A stretch of DNA of 64,000 bases from Mesorhizobium loti (GCF_002858745.1 NZ_PJRO01000019.1:55386-119385), one strand, 5' to 3'. Counted from the first letter of the stretch, positions 7,937 through 17,724 are shown. The notes: generated by a model not told the origin, from the letters alone. Translations and numbers: made by a program.

Positions 7937-10900
7937 ATGACGCTGCACGACGTCTCGCTCGACGACAAATTCGATCTTTCCAAGGAACGGGTTTTTCTCT
8001 CGGGTGCCCAGGCCGTCGTACGTATGCTCCTGATGCAGCGTGAGCGTGACCGGTTGGCTGGCCTCAACACCGCAGGCTTCGTTTCGGGCTACCGTGGATC
8101 TCCGCTTGGTGGGCTGGACCTGCAGCTGTGGCGGGCAAAGAATCAGCTTTCGCATGCCGATATCGTTTTCCAGTCCGGCCTCAATGAAGAACTTGCCGCC
8201 ACGGCCTGTTGGGGGGCGCAGCAGGCCGAACTGCTGGGTGAAGGCAAACATGACGGCGTGTTTTCGGTCTGGTACGGCAAAGGGCCGGGTGTCGACCGTT
8301 CCGGTGACGTATTCCGCCATGCCAACCTCGCAGGTTCGTCCAGGCATGGTGGCGTCCTTGCGCTGATGGGCGACGACCACAACGCCGAATCGTCGACCAA
8401 CGCACATGCCACCGAGTTCGCCTTCGTGGATGCCATGATCCCCGTGCTCAATCCCGCCGGCGTCCAGGAGCTGATCGACTACAGTCTGCTCGGCTTTGCC
8501 ATGTCACGTTTCGCCGGTACCTGGACGGCAATCAAATGTGTGAAGGACAACATCGAATCGACCGCGTCGGTCGATGCGTCGCTGACGCGTCTGAACATTG
8601 CCCTGCCCGAATTCGATATGCCGCCAGGCGGTCTCAACATCCGCAATGAGCTCGACCAGCTCGGCCAGGAAGCGCGGCTGCATGAAGGCAAGCGCGCGGC
8701 CATGGCCGCGTTCATCCGTGTGAATGGGTTGAACCGGATCATCTACTCCGGCGGACGCAAGGCGAAGCTGGGCATCGTCACCGTCGGCAAGAGCTATCTC
8801 GATGTGCGCCAGGCGCTGGAAGATATCGGCATCGACGAAGCGGTGGCGAACCGAATCGGCATCCGCCTGTTCAAGGTCGGCTGTCCGTGGCCGCTCGATC
8901 TCGAGCATATTGCCGATTTCGCACGCGGACTTGAAACGGTCGTGGTGGTCGAGGAAAAACGCTCGCTGATCGAAGTCCAGCTGCGAGAGAATCTGTACGG
9001 CACCGCCAACCAGCCTGTCATCGTCGGCAAGAAGGATGAGCGCGACGATTGGCTGTTCCCTGCCAAGGGCGCGCTTGACCCGAACGACATAGCCATTGCG
9101 CTCGGCGAGCGCATCATCCGGACTATCGGCCCGTCAGAAGAAATCACCCAGCGTGTCTCGAAACTGAAGCAGTTCCAGGCGATGCTCGCCGATACCAAGG
9201 ATATCGGTTCGCGCACGCCCTTCTTCTGTTCCGGTTGCCCTCACAATTCGTCGACCAAGGTTCCGGAAGGTTCGATCGCAGCCGCGGGAATCGGTTGCCA
9301 CTTCATGGCCTTGTGGATGGATCGCTCAACGATCGGCTTCACGGCCATGGGCGGCGAGGGCGCGCAATGGATTGGCCAGGCGCCATTTTCAAAACGCGAC
9401 CACATCTTCCAGAATCTCGGCGACGGCACCTACAACCATTCAGGCACGCTGGCGCTTCGCTTCGCTTTGTCCGCCGGCACCAACATCACCTACAAGATCC
9501 TTTACAATGATGCGGTGGCGATGACCGGTGGCCAGCCGCACGAAGGCGGGCTGACTGTCGACATGATCGCGCGCCAGGTCCGTGCCGAAGGTGTCGACCG
9601 GATCGCTGTCGTCACCGACGAACCGGACAAATATGCCGGCCGCGCCGAATTCCCCACTGGCGTGACTATCAATCACCGGGACGATCTTGATCGCATTCAG
9701 CGCGAGTTGCGCGTCGTGAGGGGCGTGTCGGTGCTGCTCTATGATCAGACCTGCGCCGCCGAGAAGCGGCGCCGGCGCAAGCGCGGCACATTTCCGGACC
9801 CGGATAAACGCGTCTTCATCAACGAACTGGTCTGCGAGGGCTGTGGCGATTGCGGAGTGCAGTCCAACTGCGTCTCGATCCAGCCGGTGGACACAGAATT
9901 CGGCCGCAAGCGCAAGATCGATCAGTCGTCGTGCAACAAGGATTTTTCCTGTGTGAACGGCTTCTGCCCGTCCTTCGTCACCGTGCATGGCGCAAAGATC
10001 CGCAAGGCTGTTGGCATCGCCGGCAAGGCCGATCCTCTCGAAGGCGTGCCTGCGCCGTTGGCTTTTGCGTTGGGCAAGGATGGCTGGGCGGCTATTATCG
10101 ACGGTGTCGGGGGCACGGGCGTTGTTACCGTTGGTGCGATCCTCGGCATGGCGGCGCATCTGGAAGGCAAGGGGTGCGGCATGATCGACATGGCCGGTCT
10201 TGCCCAGAAAGGCGGCTCGGTATTCACGCATGTGCGTGTCGCCCGCACACCGGAGGATATCCAAGCCATCCGCGTTTCGGCCGGCAAGGCCGATCTGATC
10301 CTGGGATGTGATCTGGTCGTTTCCGGTGCCAAGAAGGTGCTGGCTGCAGCCCGCGAAGGGCATACGATCTTCGTTGCCAACACGGCCGAGATCATGCCCG
10401 GCGAATTCACGCGGGCAGCGGATTTCTCGCTTCCGACAGAGCGGCTGAAAAAAGTGATCCGCCAGGCCGCGGGTGAAGACAAGGCGCATTTCTTCGACGC
10501 GACCCGGACGGCGACGGCGCTGTTCGGCAATTCGCTTGGCGCCAACATGTTCATGCTGGGCTTTGCCTTTCAGCACGGCGGCTTGCCGCTGTCGGCCGCG
10601 GCGGTCGAAAAGGCGATCGAACTGAACGGCGAGGCGGTGGCCATGAATGTGGCCGCCTTCCGTTGGGGCCGGCGCGCGGCACACGATCCTGATTTTGTTC
10701 GCAACCAGGTCGAGCGGCTCGGCAGGGCCACGCAACCGGTTGCCGAAACGCTGGAGGAGATCACGGCTCGCCGCGTGGCCTTCCTTGCGGCTTACCAGAA
10801 CGCTGCCTACGGCAAGCGCTATTCCGATCGCATCGCCGCGCTCCGGACGCATGAAAACAGGATGGCTCCAGGCTCAACCGCCTTGACGGAAGCGGCTGCG

Positions 10901-11407
10901 CGCAACCTGTTCAAGCTGATGGCGATCAAGGACGAGTATGAGGTCGCGCGGCTCTACACGGATGGTTCGTTCATGCGCTCGCTGTCTCAGCAGTTCGAGA
11001 GTTATGACAGGCTTGAGTTTCATCTGGCACCGCCGGTCCTCGGTCGCCGCGATGCGGACGGCAAGCCGAGGAAGTCAAGTTTCGGTCCCTGGATGATGAA
11101 GGGGTTTGGTGTCCTTGCGGCACTGAGAGGCATAAGGGGAACTGCTTTGGACGTCTTCGGCTATACGGCCGAGCGTCGCCGCGAACGGCAGTTGCTGAAG
11201 CAGTTCGAAAATGATCTCGACCTGATCGTTCATTCACTCGCTCCAGACAAGATCGAGGCAGCAACCGCACTCGCTTCGGTGCCATCGCTGGTACGTGGCT
11301 ATGGCCATATCAGGCATGCCGCGATGGAGAAGGCAGCCGGCGAACGGGCAAGGCTTATCGAGCGCCTGACGGGTACTGAAGAAGCCAGGTTGCAAGCCGC
11401 CGAATGA
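7937..11407 (+). CDS. Indolepyruvate:ferredoxin oxidoreductase, fused alpha-beta protein
   Basis: This 1156-residue enzyme oxidatively decarboxylates aryl-pyruvates (indolepyruvate type 2-oxo acids) to acyl-CoA using thiamine diphosphate and iron-sulfur clusters. The order of domains is: IorA-like pyrimidine-binding part (residues ~20-230), transketolase-like part, a TPP-binding region around MGGEGAQWIGQAPF and NLGDGTYNHSG (~475-510), a cysteine-rich cluster site CEGCGDCGVQSNC ... SSCNKDFSCVNGFC (~633-680), and an IorB-like gamma domain with GVGGTGVVTVGAI (~720). The single-chain arrangement is usual in proteobacteria. It stands alone, 250 bases after the oxidoreductase with a repeat between, so it is probably a separate transcription unit. 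Confidence 0.92.
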   Translation: MTLHDVSLDDKFDLSKERVFLSGAQAVVRMLLMQRERDRLAGLNTAGFVSGYRGSPLGGLDLQLWRAKNQLSHADIVFQSGLNEELAATACWGAQQAELLGEGKHDGVFSVWYGKGPGVDRSGDVFRHANLAGSSRHGGVLALMGDDHNAESSTNAHATEFAFVDAMIPVLNPAGVQELIDYSLLGFAMSRFAGTWTAIKCVKDNIESTASVDASLTRLNIALPEFDMPPGGLNIRNELDQLGQEARLHEGKRAAMAAFIRVNGLNRIIYSGGRKAKLGIVTVGKSYLDVRQALEDIGIDEAVANRIGIRLFKVGCPWPLDLEHIADFARGLETVVVVEEKRSLIEVQLRENLYGTANQPVIVGKKDERDDWLFPAKGALDPNDIAIALGERIIRTIGPSEEITQRVSKLKQFQAMLADTKDIGSRTPFFCSGCPHNSSTKVPEGSIAAAGIGCHFMALWMDRSTIGFTAMGGEGAQWIGQAPFSKRDHIFQNLGDGTYNHSGTLALRFALSAGTNITYKILYNDAVAMTGGQPHEGGLTVDMIARQVRAEGVDRIAVVTDEPDKYAGRAEFPTGVTINHRDDLDRIQRELRVVRGVSVLLYDQTCAAEKRRRRKRGTFPDPDKRVFINELVCEGCGDCGVQSNCVSIQPVDTEFGRKRKIDQSSCNKDFSCVNGFCPSFVTVHGAKIRKAVGIAGKADPLEGVPAPLAFALGKDGWAAIIDGVGGTGVVTVGAILGMAAHLEGKGCGMIDMAGLAQKGGSVFTHVRVARTPEDIQAIRVSAGKADLILGCDLVVSGAKKVLAAAREGHTIFVANTAEIMPGEFTRAADFSLPTERLKKVIRQAAGEDKAHFFDATRTATALFGNSLGANMFMLGFAFQHGGLPLSAAAVEKAIELNGEAVAMNVAAFRWGRRAAHDPDFVRNQVERLGRATQPVAETLEEITARRVAFLAAYQNAAYGKRYSDRIAALRTHENRMAPGSTALTEAAARNLFKLMAIKDEYEVARLYTDGSFMRSLSQQFESYDRLEFHLAPPVLGRRDADGKPRKSSFGPWMMKGFGVLAALRGIRGTALDVFGYTAERRRERQLLKQFENDLDLIVHSLAPDKIEAATALASVPSLVRGYGHIRHAAMEKAAGERARLIERLTGTEEARLQAAE

Positions 11408-11552
11408 AGTGTCACGATCCGATAAGGATCCGCGGCAGGATCAGGATTGGAAACGGCATTTGCATGCCAACTAAGACACAGCTAATTTTAGCTATTCTAA
11501 GCCTTTCTTAAGGCGGTTATGGGATGAGATTGGCTGGTGCGGCGCCCAGGCC

Positions 11553-13892
11553 ATGAATGTAGATCGACCCGACGACATCTCTGAAGACGTCTATGTTGGC
11601 TTTGTTCGTTCGCTTTTTCACGACGCAAGCCTGCTGATCGTCGGCGCCTTTACGCAAGGCGCAGTCGCTTTTCTCGTCTATCTGAAGACCGGCGCCCCGA
11701 TCTACATCGCGCTCGCTTTTCTGATGATCGCGGTCAGCCTTGGCCGCTATCTAGCTATTCGGCGGGTCGATCCAACCACAATCGAGACCTACAGCTCCGC
11801 TCTCGGATGGGAACGCTACTACGTGATTGCGGGCACGGCACACGGGCTTGCTATCGGCTTGTTTGCTTTTGTCAGCGTCCATGTCGTGCCTGACATGTTC
11901 GGCGAGATCGCCGCCATCTCGATGGTGCTGGCCACCACCGTTACCATCGCTGGCCGAAACTTTGGTTCGATCAAGATGGTGGCGATCCTGACGCTCTCAA
12001 TCGTAGCGCCGATCGCCATCGGCCTGATCATGAAAGGGGACTTCTACAACGTCGTCCTGGGCCTCTTCATCATCCCGTTCATGTTCGCCATCAGCAAGCT
12101 CGCGCGCTCAATGCGCGCTATCTTGTTTACAGCGATAACCGAGGAGAAAAAGGCAACCCGCCTGTTCCAGCGTTTTGGCCGCGCGCTCAATACGATGTCG
12201 CATGGCCTGGTTATGCTCGACTCCGCCGGAAAGGTGGTGGTCGCCAATGCCGAGGCGGCTCATCTCATGTCGCTCAAATCGCCGGATCAGCTTCTTGGTC
12301 GCTCGATCCATTCCTTGCTGATGAGGGGCGTGGCAGGTGGTCTGCTCGCTGCAAAGGATTGCCGTTATGTCGAAGCGCAACTCACCCGTGCCTTGCGGGA
12401 AGGGCGCGATCGCAAGGTGCTCGTTTCGCTGACCAACGGTCAGCACTATGAATTCTCTGCGCGAGAAGGCTCGCAGGAGCTCGGTGTCATCACCTTTGAA
12501 GATGTCACCCAGCGTGTCGCTGCCGAAGAACGCATCCGTTTCATGGCGCGGTACGATAGCCTTACGGGACTGATGAACCGGGCCTACTTCCACGAACTGG
12601 TCAGCGAGGCGATGTCAGGAGGCGACCGCAGCCGCCAATGCGGGCTGGTCGTGATCGATCTCGATGACTTCAAGAGCATCAACGATACGCTCGGTCATCC
12701 GGTTGGCGACGGCTTGATCTATGCTGCCGCAGAACGGCTGGCGGTATTTTCCTCCCCGGGCGTCACGATCAGCCGCTTCGGCGGTGACGAGTTCATGCTG
12801 TATTTCGACCGGGTAGAGGACGAAAGCTATCTGTCCACTTTGGTAGAGCGCATCTTCGCTGGACTGCAGGGAGAAGTGGATGTGGCCGGGCATGCGTTGC
12901 GCATCCAGGCCAGTGCGGGTGCCGTTCTCTCCCGTGTCGACAGCACTACTGTCGACGAGATGATCGTCAAATCCGATCTTGCGCTCTACAAGGCCAAGGA
13001 GCTCGGCAAAAACGGCTGGCGACTGTTCGAAGCCTCCATGGACGCTGCATTCCGTAACCGGCAGCTGATGAAGGCCGATCTGCGGTCTGCAGTTGAAGCC
13101 AACGGGCTACGCATCGTCTATCAGCCGATTGTTGCGATGGAGACGATGCGCATCGTCAGCTGCGAGGCGCTCTGTCGTTGGGATCATCCTGATCTTGGTC
13201 CGATCTCGCCGGCCATCTTCATTCCTTTGGCGGAAGAGATGGGAATCATTTCGCAAATCAGCGAGCTTGTGCTGAGAGCGGCCTGCGCCGAATGCGCGAA
13301 ATGGCCGAATCAAATTTCGGTTTCGGTCAACCTCTCAGCTAAGGACTTTCGTGACAGCGATGTTGTCGAAAAGGTGAGGGTTGCGCTCGAAACCGCCAAG
13401 CTGGCGCCGAATCGCCTCGAGATCGAGGTGACCGAAACCGCGCTTCTCGACGACAAGGCACAGACACGCGAGTTGATTCAGGAAATCAAAAAGCTCGGCG
13501 TGCGTATCGCTCTCGACGACTTCGGCACCGGCTATTCGAGTTTGAGCTATCTGCACAAGCTGCCGCTCGACAAGGTCAAGATCGACCGATCGTTCCTGAT
13601 CGATGTGGTGCAGAGCCCACGGTCGCTGGAATTGCTGAAGGGCATTGTCAGTCTTTCGCGATCGCTAGGATTGAGTGTGACCATCGAAGGCGTCGAAACC
13701 TTCGAACAACTCAAGATTCTGTCGCAGCAGATCGAACCGGATCTCGTCCAGGGTTTCTTGTTTGGGTCCGCGTTGAGCGCCTCAGGCATCGAGACGATGT
13801 CGAGCACGATCTGGCCTTTTGTCGAAAATATCACCCAGCCACGCAAGCGACCGAACGTGGACGCTGTTCGTTCAAAGGTGAGCGCCAATTGA
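11553..13892 (+). CDS. Membrane-anchored GGDEF-EAL protein (cyclic di-GMP turnover)
   Basis: The 779-residue protein begins with about five to six transmembrane helices (residues ~20-190). A PAS-like sensor domain follows (~200-320, with HGLVMLDSAGKVVVANAEA), then a GGDEF domain with an intact SRFGGDEF (~406-413) and an EAL domain with an intact EAL at ~538 plus the catalytic region LDDFGTGYSSLSYL and VKIDRSFL. Both the cyclase and phosphodiesterase signatures look complete. The RxxD inhibitory site normally ahead of GGDEF is replaced (SSPG), so product inhibition may be absent. It probably senses a membrane or cytoplasmic cue and sets c-di-GMP. The next gene, a FeeM-like acyltransferase, is 150 bases downstream. 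Confidence 0.93.
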   Translation: MNVDRPDDISEDVYVGFVRSLFHDASLLIVGAFTQGAVAFLVYLKTGAPIYIALAFLMIAVSLGRYLAIRRVDPTTIETYSSALGWERYYVIAGTAHGLAIGLFAFVSVHVVPDMFGEIAAISMVLATTVTIAGRNFGSIKMVAILTLSIVAPIAIGLIMKGDFYNVVLGLFIIPFMFAISKLARSMRAILFTAITEEKKATRLFQRFGRALNTMSHGLVMLDSAGKVVVANAEAAHLMSLKSPDQLLGRSIHSLLMRGVAGGLLAAKDCRYVEAQLTRALREGRDRKVLVSLTNGQHYEFSAREGSQELGVITFEDVTQRVAAEERIRFMARYDSLTGLMNRAYFHELVSEAMSGGDRSRQCGLVVIDLDDFKSINDTLGHPVGDGLIYAAAERLAVFSSPGVTISRFGGDEFMLYFDRVEDESYLSTLVERIFAGLQGEVDVAGHALRIQASAGAVLSRVDSTTVDEMIVKSDLALYKAKELGKNGWRLFEASMDAAFRNRQLMKADLRSAVEANGLRIVYQPIVAMETMRIVSCEALCRWDHPDLGPISPAIFIPLAEEMGIISQISELVLRAACAECAKWPNQISVSVNLSAKDFRDSDVVEKVRVALETAKLAPNRLEIEVTETALLDDKAQTRELIQEIKKLGVRIALDDFGTGYSSLSYLHKLPLDKVKIDRSFLIDVVQSPRSLELLKGIVSLSRSLGLSVTIEGVETFEQLKILSQQIEPDLVQGFLFGSALSASGIETMSSTIWPFVENITQPRKRPNVDAVRSKVSAN

Positions 13893-14042
13893 GATTTGGC
13901 CGTTGTCCTGGATCGGTGGATCTTTGAGCGAGGACGAGGCGTTAAGGTTAACAAAGGGTAAATGTAATTGAACGTATTTTGAACTTTACATGTTAGGGCT
14001 GGTGCATAGTCTCCCGACCGCGGTGGTGTACGGGGAAATGTT

Positions 14043-14816
14043 ATGAGTACGCAGGGTGAGCCCGGCGGCGGTGCCGGTGATTCAAAGACTGTTGCCTTTA
14101 GCGGGCCGAGCCTGAGCGACAAGGTATTCGAACTCCTCAACAGGTCCGAATACCGGCGCTGCGACAAGGGCGAAGACCTGGAGGACATCTATCGGCTTCG
14201 ATATAAAGCCTTCCGATCCAGTGATATGGTTTCGGACAACATCAGTCACACGATCAGTGACGAGCTGGATGAGGTGCCAAACGCCTACCGCTTTGGTGTC
14301 TACGTCGAGCAGCGTCTCGTCAGCACCATGCGTATCCATCATGTCACTCTCGAGACGCCGCTGTCTCCGTCGACCAAGGCGTTTGGCGACATTATCTACC
14401 CCATGCTTGAAGCGGGCGACTCATTTGTCTGCATGAGCCGTTTCGCCTCGGATCCCGATTGGACCCGCGTCTATCCGCAACTTGCCTATGTGACTTTGCG
14501 CCTGGCGGGCATGGCCTGCTTCTATTTCCAGGCCCCTTACGGCCTTTCGACCGTGCGCGAAGACCACGCGGGTTTCTACAGACGCGTCTACTATTCCGAA
14601 CAGATCAGCGAGCTACGCTCTTACCCTGGTATTCAAAGGCGTGTCGTGTTGTTTCGTACCGACGCTTACGCCAATCGAGATCGCTACTATTCGCGGTTTC
14701 CATTCTTTCGGTCGACCGCGGCCGAGCGGCGTATGCTCTTTGCTCCACCTGAGCCCGGCGAACTTGCGCCGCTGACGATCCTGCCAACCGCAAAATATTT
14801 TCGCAACGCCGCCTGA
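14043..14816 (+). CDS. FeeM/LuxI-like N-acyltransferase (GNAT fold)
   Basis: The 257-residue protein resembles the N-acyl amino acid synthase FeeM / autoinducer synthase branch of the GNAT fold. The recognised elements are the N-terminal EDIYRLRYKAF segment, an acidic SDELDE patch, RLVSTMRIH as the core beta strand, and SRFASDP, the usual position of the acyl-donor loop. Such enzymes transfer an acyl chain from acyl-ACP to an amine. It has no LuxR-type partner nearby, so homoserine lactone synthesis is not supported; a long-chain N-acyl amino acid is more likely. The start is ATG at 14043; upstream is an AT-rich 150-base promoter region. Confidence 0.6.
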   Translation: MSTQGEPGGGAGDSKTVAFSGPSLSDKVFELLNRSEYRRCDKGEDLEDIYRLRYKAFRSSDMVSDNISHTISDELDEVPNAYRFGVYVEQRLVSTMRIHHVTLETPLSPSTKAFGDIIYPMLEAGDSFVCMSRFASDPDWTRVYPQLAYVTLRLAGMACFYFQAPYGLSTVREDHAGFYRRVYYSEQISELRSYPGIQRRVVLFRTDAYANRDRYYSRFPFFRSTAAERRMLFAPPEPGELAPLTILPTAKYFRNAA

Positions 14817-14894
14817 GATTGATTCGTTGTTCGCCTTGGCGCCGACACGAAGACTCTCTTGATTTCAGATGTCGCGATAGTTGGGAGACAGACC

Positions 14895-15044
14895 ATGACC
14901 ATTTCCGCCATAACACTGACGCCGTTGATCTCGCTGATTGCCGGCGTGCTGATCCTGATCATGCCCAGGCTGCTGAACTACATCATCGCGCTTTATCTGA
15001 TCGTCGCCGGGCTGCTCGGGCTCTTTCCGAACCTGGCTGGCTGA
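14895..15044 (+). CDS. DUF3096 small membrane protein
   Basis: A 49-residue protein made almost entirely of two hydrophobic helices (TPLISLIAGVLILIM and YIIALYLIVAGLLGLF), matching the DUF3096 family of tiny inner-membrane proteins. GGGAG lies eight bases before the ATG at 14895, which makes this start better than the in-frame one at 14859. The function is unknown. Confidence 0.72.
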   Translation: MTISAITLTPLISLIAGVLILIMPRLLNYIIALYLIVAGLLGLFPNLAG

Positions 15045-15197
15045 CCGGTTTGCCGATACAGATTTCACGGTGCGGATCCCTGCTGGCTTTCAACATTATC
15101 TTGACGCTGTTCTCGCTGCCCGTGCGGCAACAGCGCCATTGCCCTCAGCGGCGCTTTTCGCTATGTGCGCTTAAGACGTTTCCGGAGGGGAATACTG

Positions 15198-15422
15198 ATG
15201 GCTGATCACGCGCCGACTGGTCCTGTCGAACTGGGTGCCCAGATGGACTATGCAGAGCACGAGCGAACCTACACTGGCTTTGTCGCGCTCGCGAAATATG
15301 GATCGCTTTTCTGCGCCGCCCTGCTCATCGCCATGGCCTTCGGCTTCTTTGCCGGCGGGTTCTTCTCGGGGACGATCCTGTTCGTGATCATCCTGGCGGT
15401 AGGCGGCTTCATTCTCCGATAA
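15198..15422 (+). CDS. aa3-type cytochrome c oxidase subunit IV
   Basis: A 74-residue protein with a soluble N-terminus (AQMDYAEHERTYTGFVALAKYG) and two C-terminal transmembrane helices. The MDY-EHE-TY-F signature is that of the small bacterial aa3 oxidase subunit IV, which packs against the haem-copper core. A strong GGAGGGG precedes the ATG by eight bases. The gene lies directly upstream of pntAA, a position kept in many alphaproteobacteria, away from the other oxidase genes. Confidence 0.85.
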   Translation: MADHAPTGPVELGAQMDYAEHERTYTGFVALAKYGSLFCAALLIAMAFGFFAGGFFSGTILFVIILAVGGFILR

Positions 15423-15506
15423 GATCTTCCCATTTCGCATGGGACGGCGCCGGCCGTTCGGCCGGTGTTCGCAAAAGAACAGAGTTCCAGCCGAAAGGAT
15501 CATGCG

Positions 15507-16757
15507 GTGGGACAAGTCGTATTCATACCTCGCGAGATTGATGCGAACGAGGGACGCGTTGCGGCGTCTCCCGATACGGTAAAACGCATTACTGCCCTAG
15601 GCCTCGACGTTGTTGTCGAGGCTGGTGCCGGCGCAGCCTCGCGCATTCCAGACGCCGATTTTGTCAAGGCAGGTGCAGCGCTCGGCAAGGCAGCGGACGT
15701 CACGAAAGCCGATGTCGTGCTGAAGGTTCGCCGTCCAACTGACGCCGAACTGAAAAACTACAAAAAGGGCGCGGCCGTTCTCGCCATCATGGACCCCTAT
15801 GGCAATGACGCCGGCGTTGCTGCCCTTGCCAAGGCGGGCGTGACCTCCTTTGCCATGGAATTCATGCCGCGCATCACGCGTGCACAGGTGATGGACGTTT
15901 TGTCGTCGCAGGCAAACCTTGCCGGTTACCAGGCCGTGATCGACGCGGCCGGCGAATATGACCGCGCACTGCCGATGATGATGACGGCGGCCGGCACCGT
16001 GCCGGCAGCCAAAATTTTCATCATGGGCGTGGGTGTTGCGGGCCTGCAGGCCATTGCGACAGCGCGTCGCCTCGGTGCGGTGGTTACCGCCACCGACGTG
16101 CGTCCCGCTGTCAAGGAACAGGTTCAGTCGCTCGGCGCCAAGTTCATCGCTGTCGAGGATGACGAGTTCAAGCAGGCCGAGACGGCCGGCGGCTACGCCA
16201 AGGAAATGTCCAAGGAATATCAGGCGAAGCAGGCGGCTCTGACCGCCGAACACATCGCCAAGCAGGACATCGTCATCACGACGGCATTGATCCCGGGTCG
16301 TCCGGCGCCGCGGCTGGTCTCAGCCGAGATGGTTGCCTCGATGCGTCCGGGCTCGGTTCTGATCGATCTCGCGGTGGAGCGCGGCGGCAACGTTGCCGGC
16401 GCCGAAGCAGGTAAGACCGTCACTACCGAAAACGGTGTCAAGATCGTCGGCCACCTCAATGTGCCCGGTCGTGTCGCCGCTTCCGCGTCCTTGCTTTATG
16501 CCAAGAACCTGTTCGCGTTCCTGGAGACGCTGGTCGGTAAGGATACCAAGGCGCTCGCCATCAACCGGGACGACGAACTGGTGAAGGCGACGCTGCTGAC
16601 GGATGGCGGCAAGGTCGTCCATCCCAATTTCGCCGACAAGCCGGCAACGATGATCGCTTCGGCCGAACCGGCGGCTAAACCCGCCAAACCGACGGCTGCC
16701 AAGAAACCTGCCGCAGCCAAGAAGCCCACTGCGACCAAGTCGAAGGGGACTGCCTGA
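15507..16757 (+). CDS. pntAA: NAD(P) transhydrogenase subunit alpha part 1 (PntAA)
   Basis: Soluble NAD(H)-binding domain I of the proton-translocating transhydrogenase, which uses the proton gradient to make NADPH from NADH. The ~416 residues show the N-terminal IPREIDANEGRVAASPDTV segment, the GVGVAGLQAIATARRLGA nucleotide-binding motif and the IDLAVERGGNVAGAE loop. The C-terminal ~30 residues form a Lys/Ala/Pro-rich linker (PAAKPAKPTAAKKPAAAKK). The GTG at 15507 is chosen because AAGGA is seven bases upstream and homologues begin there; the frame is open to an ATG at 15465. It overlaps pntAB by one base (TGATG). Confidence 0.93.
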   Translation: MGQVVFIPREIDANEGRVAASPDTVKRITALGLDVVVEAGAGAASRIPDADFVKAGAALGKAADVTKADVVLKVRRPTDAELKNYKKGAAVLAIMDPYGNDAGVAALAKAGVTSFAMEFMPRITRAQVMDVLSSQANLAGYQAVIDAAGEYDRALPMMMTAAGTVPAAKIFIMGVGVAGLQAIATARRLGAVVTATDVRPAVKEQVQSLGAKFIAVEDDEFKQAETAGGYAKEMSKEYQAKQAALTAEHIAKQDIVITTALIPGRPAPRLVSAEMVASMRPGSVLIDLAVERGGNVAGAEAGKTVTTENGVKIVGHLNVPGRVAASASLLYAKNLFAFLETLVGKDTKALAINRDDELVKATLLTDGGKVVHPNFADKPATMIASAEPAAKPAKPTAAKKPAAAKKPTATKSKGTA

Positions 16758-17176
16758 TGGAAGCCTTGCAGAAAGCACTCGATCAACTCGACCAGGCTAG
16801 CGCGGCCGTGCGCCTTGCCTTGCAGGATGCGGCCAATCAGCCGGGCGTGGCCGATGCGGCGCATGCGCTCTCCGGCGGGGCAATTGATCCTTTCGTATTT
16901 CGCTTCGCTATCTTCGTTCTGGCGATCTTCGTCGGCTACTACGTAGTCTGGTCGGTGACGCCGGCTCTGCACACGCCGCTGATGGCCGTCACCAACGCGA
17001 TTTCTTCGGTGATCGTGGTCGGTGCGCTGCTGGCGGTGGGCGTTTCTGCTGCCGGCGCGGCGACCGGTTTCGGTTTCATCGCGCTGGTGCTGGTCTCGGT
17101 GAATATCTTCGGCGGCTTCCTTGTCACCCAGCGCATGCTGGCGATGTACAAGAAGAAGGACAGCGCGGGCCGGTGA
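16757..17176 (+). CDS. pntAB: NAD(P) transhydrogenase subunit alpha part 2 (PntAB)
   Basis: The 139-residue membrane part of the alpha subunit, with about three to four helices starting at PFVFRFAIFVLAIFVGYYVVW and including the conserved HTPLMAVTNAISSVIVVGAL segment. It forms the proton channel together with PntB. The split of alpha into two polypeptides is the usual alphaproteobacterial form. Both ends overlap the neighbouring genes by one base, so translation is coupled. Confidence 0.93.
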   Translation: MEALQKALDQLDQASAAVRLALQDAANQPGVADAAHALSGGAIDPFVFRFAIFVLAIFVGYYVVWSVTPALHTPLMAVTNAISSVIVVGALLAVGVSAAGAATGFGFIALVLVSVNIFGGFLVTQRMLAMYKKKDSAGR

Positions 17177-17724
17177 TGAAGTTCGTCAAGCTTTTCCTCG
17201 CCGCAGCGTTCCTGTCGGTCATTGCCAGCCATGCGATGGCCCGGCCGGCGACCGAGGCCGAGAGCAAGGCGCTGGTTCAGGCGGTGACGAATTTCGACGC
17301 CGCCATGCGCGGCAACGACTATGCGACGGTCGTCAAGACCATCCCGCCGCGCGTGCTTGACCATATGGCCAAGACCTCCGGCATGACGGTCGATGCGCTG
17401 CGCGGCATCGTCATCGAACAGATGCAGGCGGCGCTGGCCACTGTGAAAATCGAATCCTTCGCCATGGATGTGTCGAAGGTGGAATACAAGGAATTGCCGA
17501 ACGGCGAGCCCTACGCCCTGATCCCGACCGAGGTCGTGATGGATGCGGGTGGCGCCGACAAGATCCTGGCGAAGTCCCAGACATTGGCGCTGCTCGACGG
17601 CGGCGCCTGGTACCTGCTGCGTATCAACGAAGACCAGCAGGTGACGGTCATGCGCCAGGTTTACCCTGAATTCGCCGAGGTGGAATTTCCAGCCGGCTCG
17701 ATGGAGGCGTTGAAGAAGCCATGA
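17176..17724 (+). CDS. Exported hypothetical protein inserted in the pnt operon
   Basis: A 182-residue protein beginning with a clear Sec signal (MKFVKLFLAAAFLSVIASHAMA, cleavage after AMA). The mature part contains TNFDAAMRGNDYATVVKTIPPRVLDHMAK, suggestive of a small alpha+beta periplasmic domain of NTF2-like type, but I do not recognise a family. It lies between pntAB and pntB, overlapping the first by one base and the second by four, so it must be translated as part of the transhydrogenase operon. Its role there is unknown. A GTG one codon earlier (17173) is an alternative start. Confidence 0.75.
   Translation: MKFVKLFLAAAFLSVIASHAMARPATEAESKALVQAVTNFDAAMRGNDYATVVKTIPPRVLDHMAKTSGMTVDALRGIVIEQMQAALATVKIESFAMDVSKVEYKELPNGEPYALIPTEVVMDAGGADKILAKSQTLALLDGGAWYLLRINEDQQVTVMRQVYPEFAEVEFPAGSMEALKKP

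Noticed and set aside
14043..14816. Acyl-homoserine-lactone synthase (LuxI)
   Set aside because: Only the general fold signals are shared. The length (257) is above that of LuxI, there is no luxR neighbour, and the FeeM-type reading fits better.
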